Shown here one piece after another: positions 13,391-16,503 of a stretch of DNA of 16,503 nucleotides. The translations under genes were made by a program, and so were the position numbers. The stretch comes from Candidatus Helarchaeota archaeon (GTDB taxonomy: Archaea > Asgardarchaeota > Lokiarchaeia > Helarchaeales > HEL-GB-A), in contig JAEOSY010000515.1 of assembly GCA_016840125.1 (NCBI GenBank), positions 1 through 16,503 of the forward strand. The letters are read 5' to 3'. Position 1 is the stretch's first letter, and every line of letters starts with the position of its first letter. The notes under the pieces are model-generated. The model saw only the letters and a list, made by a program, of their open reading frames with translations. It did not search any database and was not told the origin of the DNA.

Positions 13391-13398
13391 TTTAAATA
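13391..13398 (+). promoter_or_regulatory. TATA box of the TnpB gene
   Basis: TTTAAATA, about 27 bases upstream of ATG 13422, the spacing expected for a leaderless transcript. This favours ATG 13422 over the in-frame TTG 13413. Confidence 0.45.
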
Positions 13399-13421
13399 CA
13401 TTGAAGTGATTTTTGACAATA

Positions 13422-14606
13422 ATGCGACTGACAGAACGACTACAGCTCAAAAGGACCAATGCTTTATCTACGTTATGTCATCAAGCGAAAAATCTCTATA
13501 ATCTAGCGAACTTTACAATTAGGCAACAGTTCTTCGCGAATGGTACATGGTATCAATACTATGATTTATACAGACTCCTCAAAAATCACCCTGCATATAA
13601 GGCACTCCCAAGCCATACATCCCAGCAAATTTTACGATTAATTGCTAAGAATTGGAAGGGATTTTTTCGAGCCAGGGCTGATTGGAAATTACATCCTGAG
13701 AAATATAGGGGACACCCTCGAATCCCTAGCTATAAACCGAAAAACGGAGAATCGATTGTCATATTTACATATCTTCAATGCAGAATTAGGCAGGGATATC
13801 TCAAATTCCCCAAAAAAATTCTCCCCCCCATTAAAACGCGGATCACAAAAAAACTCAGACAAGTGAGGATTCTACCACGAGGTAATCATTATATTCTTGA
13901 AATAGTTTATGAATATGAGCCATCGGAGTTGCAGTTAAATAAAGATCTAATTATTATGATTGATTTGGGACTAAGAAACCTTGTAACTGTTGTAAATAAC
14001 AAGGGTATGTCTCCTTTTGTTATTAAAGGTGGGGTTATTAAGTCAATAAATCAATTCTATAATAAGGAAAAGGGTCGCTTAACTTCGATAAAGGTGAAAC
14101 AGCGTATAAAGGGAGAAACTAAGCATCTCCAAAGATTAGCTTTAAAGCGTAATAACAAAATCGAAGACTATTTTCATAAAGTATCACGAAAGATAATTGA
14201 TTATTGTATTGCAAATGATTTTGGAACTGTTGTAATTGGACATAATAAAGGATGGAAATATAAGATCAACATTGGAAAACGAAACAACCAAAATTTCGTA
14301 GGTATACCCTTTTTCAAATTGATCCGGATGATTCACTATAAGGCAGAGCTCGTAGGCATTGAAGTAAAGGTAGAAAATGAGGGGTATACATCCCTTTGTA
14401 GCTTCCTTGATGGAGAACCAATTATGAAACATAAGTCCTACCTAGGAAAACGGCTCAGTCGAGGGTTGTTCCAAGCCAGCGATGGAACAATTATCAATGC
14501 CGATGTAAATGGTGGTTATAACATAGGTCGAAAGGCAGTCCCAAATGCTTTTTCAGCGGATGGGATAGAGGGTGTTGGGTTGCACCCATGTTCTATTACT
14601 ATATGA
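13422..14606 (+). CDS. tnpB: TnpB family RNA-guided nuclease (IS200/IS605, OrfB)
   Basis: A 394-residue TnpB. Recognisable blocks: LPSHTSQQILRLIAKNWKGF near 62-81, GHPRIPSYKP near 97-107, then the split RuvC domain with D181 (MIDLGLRNLVT), a Glu at 318 or 320 (VENEGYTS), and D361 (INADVNGGYNIGRK). The region between the last two lacks the usual CxxC...CxxC zinc finger and instead has CSFLDGEPI ... GLFQASDG, as in a known TnpB branch. It ends with GIEGVGLHPCSI, a common TnpB tail. TnpB proteins cut DNA guided by an omega RNA made from the element's right end and help IS200/IS605 elements persist. No tnpA is nearby, so this is a solitary (IS1341-type) copy. The frame is intact and all catalytic acids are present, so it may be active. 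Confidence 0.93.
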   Translation: MRLTERLQLKRTNALSTLCHQAKNLYNLANFTIRQQFFANGTWYQYYDLYRLLKNHPAYKALPSHTSQQILRLIAKNWKGFFRARADWKLHPEKYRGHPRIPSYKPKNGESIVIFTYLQCRIRQGYLKFPKKILPPIKTRITKKLRQVRILPRGNHYILEIVYEYEPSELQLNKDLIIMIDLGLRNLVTVVNNKGMSPFVIKGGVIKSINQFYNKEKGRLTSIKVKQRIKGETKHLQRLALKRNNKIEDYFHKVSRKIIDYCIANDFGTVVIGHNKGWKYKINIGKRNNQNFVGIPFFKLIRMIHYKAELVGIEVKVENEGYTSLCSFLDGEPIMKHKSYLGKRLSRGLFQASDGTIINADVNGGYNIGRKAVPNAFSADGIEGVGLHPCSITI

Positions 14607-14652
14607 CCCAAGTATAAAGTAGAACAGAATAAAATTGGTAAAAACCGATTTT
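14577..14652 (+). ncRNA. Possible omega-RNA 3' part / right end of the TnpB element
   Basis: Overlapping the end of tnpB is a small hairpin GGGT-TGC-ACCC (14577-14587), followed after the stop by a longer stem AAAATTGGT (14631-14639) with ACCGATTTT (14644-14652), nine pairs with one G-U. TnpB guide RNAs usually start inside the 3' end of the gene and end at the element's right end. The exact end and guide cannot be fixed from one copy; the second stem could also be a terminator. Confidence 0.3.
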
Positions 14653-14740
14653 AATAACTTAATCGTTATATAGGTTTCTTTTTAGGCAATTTTAATGCCA
14701 TTGAAAGAAAACTTCTTTCTTATACTAGCTTCTAAAATCG

Positions 14741-14760
14741 AAAAGATCAGAAAAGATCAT
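14741..14760 (+). repeat. Tandem 10-base direct repeat
   Basis: AAAAGATCAG followed directly by AAAAGATCAT, about 70 bases upstream of the regulator gene and just upstream of its inverted repeat. One-turn spacing suits binding to one DNA face, but it could be chance. Confidence 0.3.
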
Positions 14761-14770
14761 ATTGTAGAGC

Positions 14771-14802
14771 AATGATAATCATTAATGCTTATCATTTATA
14801 TA
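14771..14802 (+). promoter_or_regulatory. Inverted repeat overlapping the TATA box of the regulator operon
   Basis: Perfect 8-base arms AATGATAA (14771-14778) and TTATCATT (14789-14796) with a 10-base spacer. The right arm runs into the TATA box TTTATATA (14795-14802). The expected transcript start near 14826 precedes ATG 14832 closely. The operator-like repeat covers the BRE, so a bound dimer would block TFB; autoregulation by the encoded winged-helix protein is the natural guess. Confidence 0.5.
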
Positions 14803-14831
14803 GTCAACAACTAATGGAGTGATAGGAAAGC

Positions 14832-15500
14832 ATGGTGTGGTACATGGCGAAGAACGAGAAACAGGGCGGCTTCGAAGACCAAATAATAGAAGTATTGAAT
14901 AAGAGTATATTTGGAATGTCGATTACAGAGATAGCAGAAAGTATTGAAATAAATAGAATGACCGCTGCAAAATATCTCGAAATTATGCATGCGAAAAATT
15001 TAATTTTCAGTAAGAAAGTCGGAACCTCGAAGCTGTGGCTCCCGCTTGAGCGAAATGTTGATCAACGGATGAAGCTAATCATCAATTATTTTAAGTTGTA
15101 CAATGCAGCTGTAAATGAAATTTTAGAGGATAAGTCCTACGAACGCATTCGGAATATTGGAATGAAAATTGGAGAGAATATTTTCCAATCGTTTCCGCAG
15201 GCTCTTAAAACACAAAAATTTCCAGACTTGATTAAAGCGTGTGCAGTTGCCATGGAAAAAGTGTATCCCCAACCATCGTTAATTGGGACAAAGGATATTT
15301 CGGATTCGAGTGCAGAAGTTGTGATATATCAATGTCTTTGTGGAGGCAAACCAGAAGATAAATCTATTTGCGAGTTACAAGTTGGCATTATTCTTGGAAT
15401 TGCAAAACCAATATTTCGAACAGTCGAAGTTGAGGAAAAAAAATGTCTATGTAACGGCAATGCTTATTGCAGTTACCACATTCAATATAAACCTGAGTAA
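14832..15500 (+). CDS. Winged-helix transcription regulator with C-terminal V4R-like sensor domain
   Basis: A 222-residue protein. Residues 14-72 form a winged helix: FEDQIIEVLNKSIFGMSITE, then IAESIEINRMTAAKYLEIM as the helix-turn-helix and NLIFSKKVGTSKLWLP as the wing. Residues about 80-220 match the V4R (4-vinyl reductase, hydrocarbon-binding) pattern, ending in VGIILGIAKPIF ... VEVEEKKCLCNGNAYCSYHI; C168, C170, C180, C205, C207 and C213 could bind zinc or a metal cofactor. V4R domains in archaeal regulators and BchJ-like proteins are thought to bind small hydrophobic ligands. ATG 14832 is taken; ATG 14844 is an alternative. It leads an operon-like run with the small peptide and PqqD-like genes. 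DNA-binding part secure, sensor domain likely, ligand unknown. Confidence 0.8.
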   Translation: MVWYMAKNEKQGGFEDQIIEVLNKSIFGMSITEIAESIEINRMTAAKYLEIMHAKNLIFSKKVGTSKLWLPLERNVDQRMKLIINYFKLYNAAVNEILEDKSYERIRNIGMKIGENIFQSFPQALKTQKFPDLIKACAVAMEKVYPQPSLIGTKDISDSSAEVVIYQCLCGGKPEDKSICELQVGIILGIAKPIFRTVEVEEKKCLCNGNAYCSYHIQYKPE

Positions 15501-15565
15501 AAAATCGCACTTATCAATACATGAAAGGATCCCCATCTAAACGCATTAAAAGGCAAAGTGATTGT

Positions 15566-15676
15566 ATGAGTGATGAGAAACAACAAGAGAAAAAGGAATA
15601 TATTAAACCTGAGATTGTAGAGAAGGGTAGCTTGGATGATAAGTTCTCTATAGATGGGTTTGATGTTGGATTGTGA
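15566..15676 (+). CDS. Putative RiPP precursor peptide
   Basis: A 36-residue peptide. A charged leader (MSDEKQQEKKE) is followed by YIKPEIVEKGSL (12-23), which fits the YxxPx(L/I)xxxG motif that RiPP recognition elements of PqqD/B1 type bind in lasso and related leaders, then a short tail DDKFSIDGFDVGL that would be the core. The next gene, nine bases downstream, encodes a PqqD-like protein, and the peptide's stop codon overlaps its SD. An in-frame ATG at 15521 would give 51 residues with a basic extra N-terminus; neither start has a good SD. The core has no Thr before it and no Gly-1 with Asp/Glu at 7-9, so an ordinary lasso peptide is not supported, and it has no Cys. The class of modification is unknown, and no modifying enzyme is in the window. 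Confidence 0.6.
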   Translation: MSDEKQQEKKEYIKPEIVEKGSLDDKFSIDGFDVGL

Positions 15677-15685
15677 GGTAATACC

Positions 15686-15964
15686 ATGACGACCCCAAAA
15701 TTAAAAGAAGATGTGGAGATTGAGGAAAAAGAAGCATATATTTCACGTGAATTAGGTGCACTCCTCATTAATTATGAAACCAGCAAATATTATGAAACCA
15801 ATGATACGGGTACGTTTATTATTAAATTAATTCAAGAAACCAAAACCGTAGAAGAGATGGTAGTGGCCATTTGCAAAGAATATGAAGTGGATAACGTTAC
15901 AGCTCTTACGGATCTTAATGGGTTTATAAATAGTTTAAAGAAATTTGAGATCCTTGAAAATTAA
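15686..15964 (+). CDS. PqqD-like RiPP recognition element (RRE) protein
   Basis: A 92-residue stand-alone protein with the PqqD fold pattern: strands near VEIEEKEAYISREL and GALLINYETSKYYETND, then the family's hydrophobic T-x-x-x-I-x-x-L-I turn (TGTFIIKLIQETKTVEEMV), the winged helices (AICKEYEVDNVTALTDLNGF) and the final INSLKKFEILEN. PqqD binds the leader of PqqA and delivers it to the radical-SAM enzyme PqqE; homologues do this in many RiPP pathways. Here no PqqE-like enzyme follows within the window, so the partner must lie elsewhere or the protein acts otherwise. SD GAGGT (15675-15679) overlaps the stop of the precursor gene, indicating coupled translation. Family is likely; PQQ synthesis itself is not implied. 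Confidence 0.75.
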   Translation: MTTPKLKEDVEIEEKEAYISRELGALLINYETSKYYETNDTGTFIIKLIQETKTVEEMVVAICKEYEVDNVTALTDLNGFINSLKKFEILEN

Positions 15965-15981
15965 TAAAATTTGACTAGGGT

Positions 15982-16013
15982 AGAGGAAATCAATAGCGGG
16001 TAATCCTCTTTTT
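15982..16013 (+). terminator. Hairpin plus T-run after the PqqD-like gene
   Basis: Arms AGAGGA (15982-15987) and TCCTCT (16004-16009) followed by four further T. It lies 17 bases after the PqqD-like stop and just before the end of the convergent zinc-ribbon gene, closing the regulator-peptide-PqqD run. Confidence 0.45.
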
Positions 16014-16015
16014 AC

Positions 16016-16492
16016 TTAGAGAGGATTCGCACATTTCGGGCAAAACTTGAAGTTAGGGTTTTCAACATTAAAACCACACTTGCCGCATTCTCGTGAAACT
16101 TGAAGTTTAGTTGCACACTGGGGACAAAAGGTGAATTGAGGGTCAGTTATAAGGAAATTGCATTTAGGACATTGGCGGGCAACAAAAGTTGGAGGTTCTT
16201 TTTTTATTATTTCAGGGCTTTGCTCAACTTTACGCGATATTGACTCAGTTTTTGGTGGAGTCGGAGGGGTAGGAACTGATAATGATTCAGCTGGGGGGTT
16301 TGGAGTTGATGATGGTCCCGATGGGGGAGAAATGGGGGATTTATCTACCACTACAGTGGCGAGAGGGGGGGTTTCAGGGGAAGTTGGATGGGGTGGTTTT
16401 TGTTCTAGCTTAGATTTTTCAGTTGAAATCGTAGGTTTTTTTTGTAATAATTTAGGAGTGGCAAGGGGGGGTTCAGGTTTTGAGGAAGTCAT
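16016..16492 (-). CDS. Proline-rich protein with two C-terminal zinc ribbons
   Basis: A 158-residue protein from ATG 16492. Residues 1-104 are disordered, rich in Pro, Ser, Thr and Lys (TPPTPPKTES, PPSGPSSTPNPP). Two homologous zinc ribbons follow: C108, C111, C123, C126 (CPKCNFLITD...FCPQCA) and C136, C139, C151, C154 (CGKCGFNVEN...FCPKCA). Such double ribbons are common in archaeal adaptor proteins and as tails of membrane or signalling proteins; no enzymatic domain or membrane span is present here. The frame shows no stop between the ATG and the window edge, so an upstream start outside the window cannot be excluded. Convergent with the PqqD-like gene. Function unknown. Confidence 0.72.
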   Translation of the reverse strand: MTSSKPEPPLATPKLLQKKPTISTEKSKLEQKPPHPTSPETPPLATVVVDKSPISPPSGPSSTPNPPAESLSVPTPPTPPKTESISRKVEQSPEIIKKEPPTFVARQCPKCNFLITDPQFTFCPQCATKLQVSRECGKCGFNVENPNFKFCPKCANPL

Positions 16493-16503
16493 TTTTTTTA
16501 GGG

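Noticed and set aside
14741..14796. CRISPR-like repeats
   Set aside because: Only two 10-base tandem copies and one inverted repeat, with no spacer periodicity or cas genes.
15566..15676. Calling the small peptide a classical lasso peptide precursor
   Set aside because: The YxxP...G leader motif fits, but there is no Thr at the penultimate leader position, no suitable first core residue with Asp/Glu at 7-9, and no lasso cyclase or protease in view.

Overview
The window looks like a chromosomal segment of an archaeon, most likely from the Asgard superphylum. It carries two TFIIB-type transcription factors, a tandem OB-fold ssDNA-binding protein of RPA/SSB type, an archaeal RecJ/GAN-type DHH phosphoesterase, and archaeal TATA-box promoters with several probably leaderless starts. 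Two genes have a eukaryote-like flavour: an Arf-like small GTPase fused to a possible longin-like domain, and a long alpha-SNAP-like helical-repeat protein. No rRNA, tRNA or CRISPR array was seen. Taxonomy is inferred from gene content only.

Left part (1-9935): a TFB gene that runs off the left edge (minus strand, non-ATG start, hairpin in its leader); a 557-564-residue SNAP/TPR-like protein (minus); a two-gene operon of hot-dog-fold proteins resembling the HadA/HadB hydroxyacyl dehydratase pair (plus); a DHH nuclease with a PIP-box-like C-terminus (minus); divergent from it the multidomain GTPase (plus); a TIM-barrel, glycosidase-like protein (minus); the ssDNA-binding protein (plus); and a second, complete TFB (minus). 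Replication/repair and transcription functions are therefore interleaved with possible membrane-traffic-type proteins.

Middle (9936-13200): about 1 kb of low-coding DNA upstream of the second TFB. It contains an array of TGCGA-N3-TCGCA operator-like sites, two 36-bp imperfect direct repeats exactly 360 bp apart, start-less coding-looking fragments and a doubtful small membrane ORF. Then come a single-TM protein, a membrane-anchored collagen-like (Gly-X-Y) protein, and a translationally coupled pair of unrecognised paralogues. The collagen-like gene and the pair are visibly richer in G+C than the rest and look like accessory cargo.

Right part (13249-16503): a solitary TnpB-type RuvC nuclease gene with possible end hairpins; then an operon-like set made of a winged-helix/V4R-like regulator with an inverted repeat abutting its TATA box, a 36-residue peptide gene missed by ordinary ORF thresholds whose leader carries a YxxPxI...G motif, and a PqqD-like RiPP recognition protein coupled to it. 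This regulator-precursor-RRE trio is the best candidate for an undescribed system. A proline-rich protein with two zinc ribbons converges on it from the right edge.
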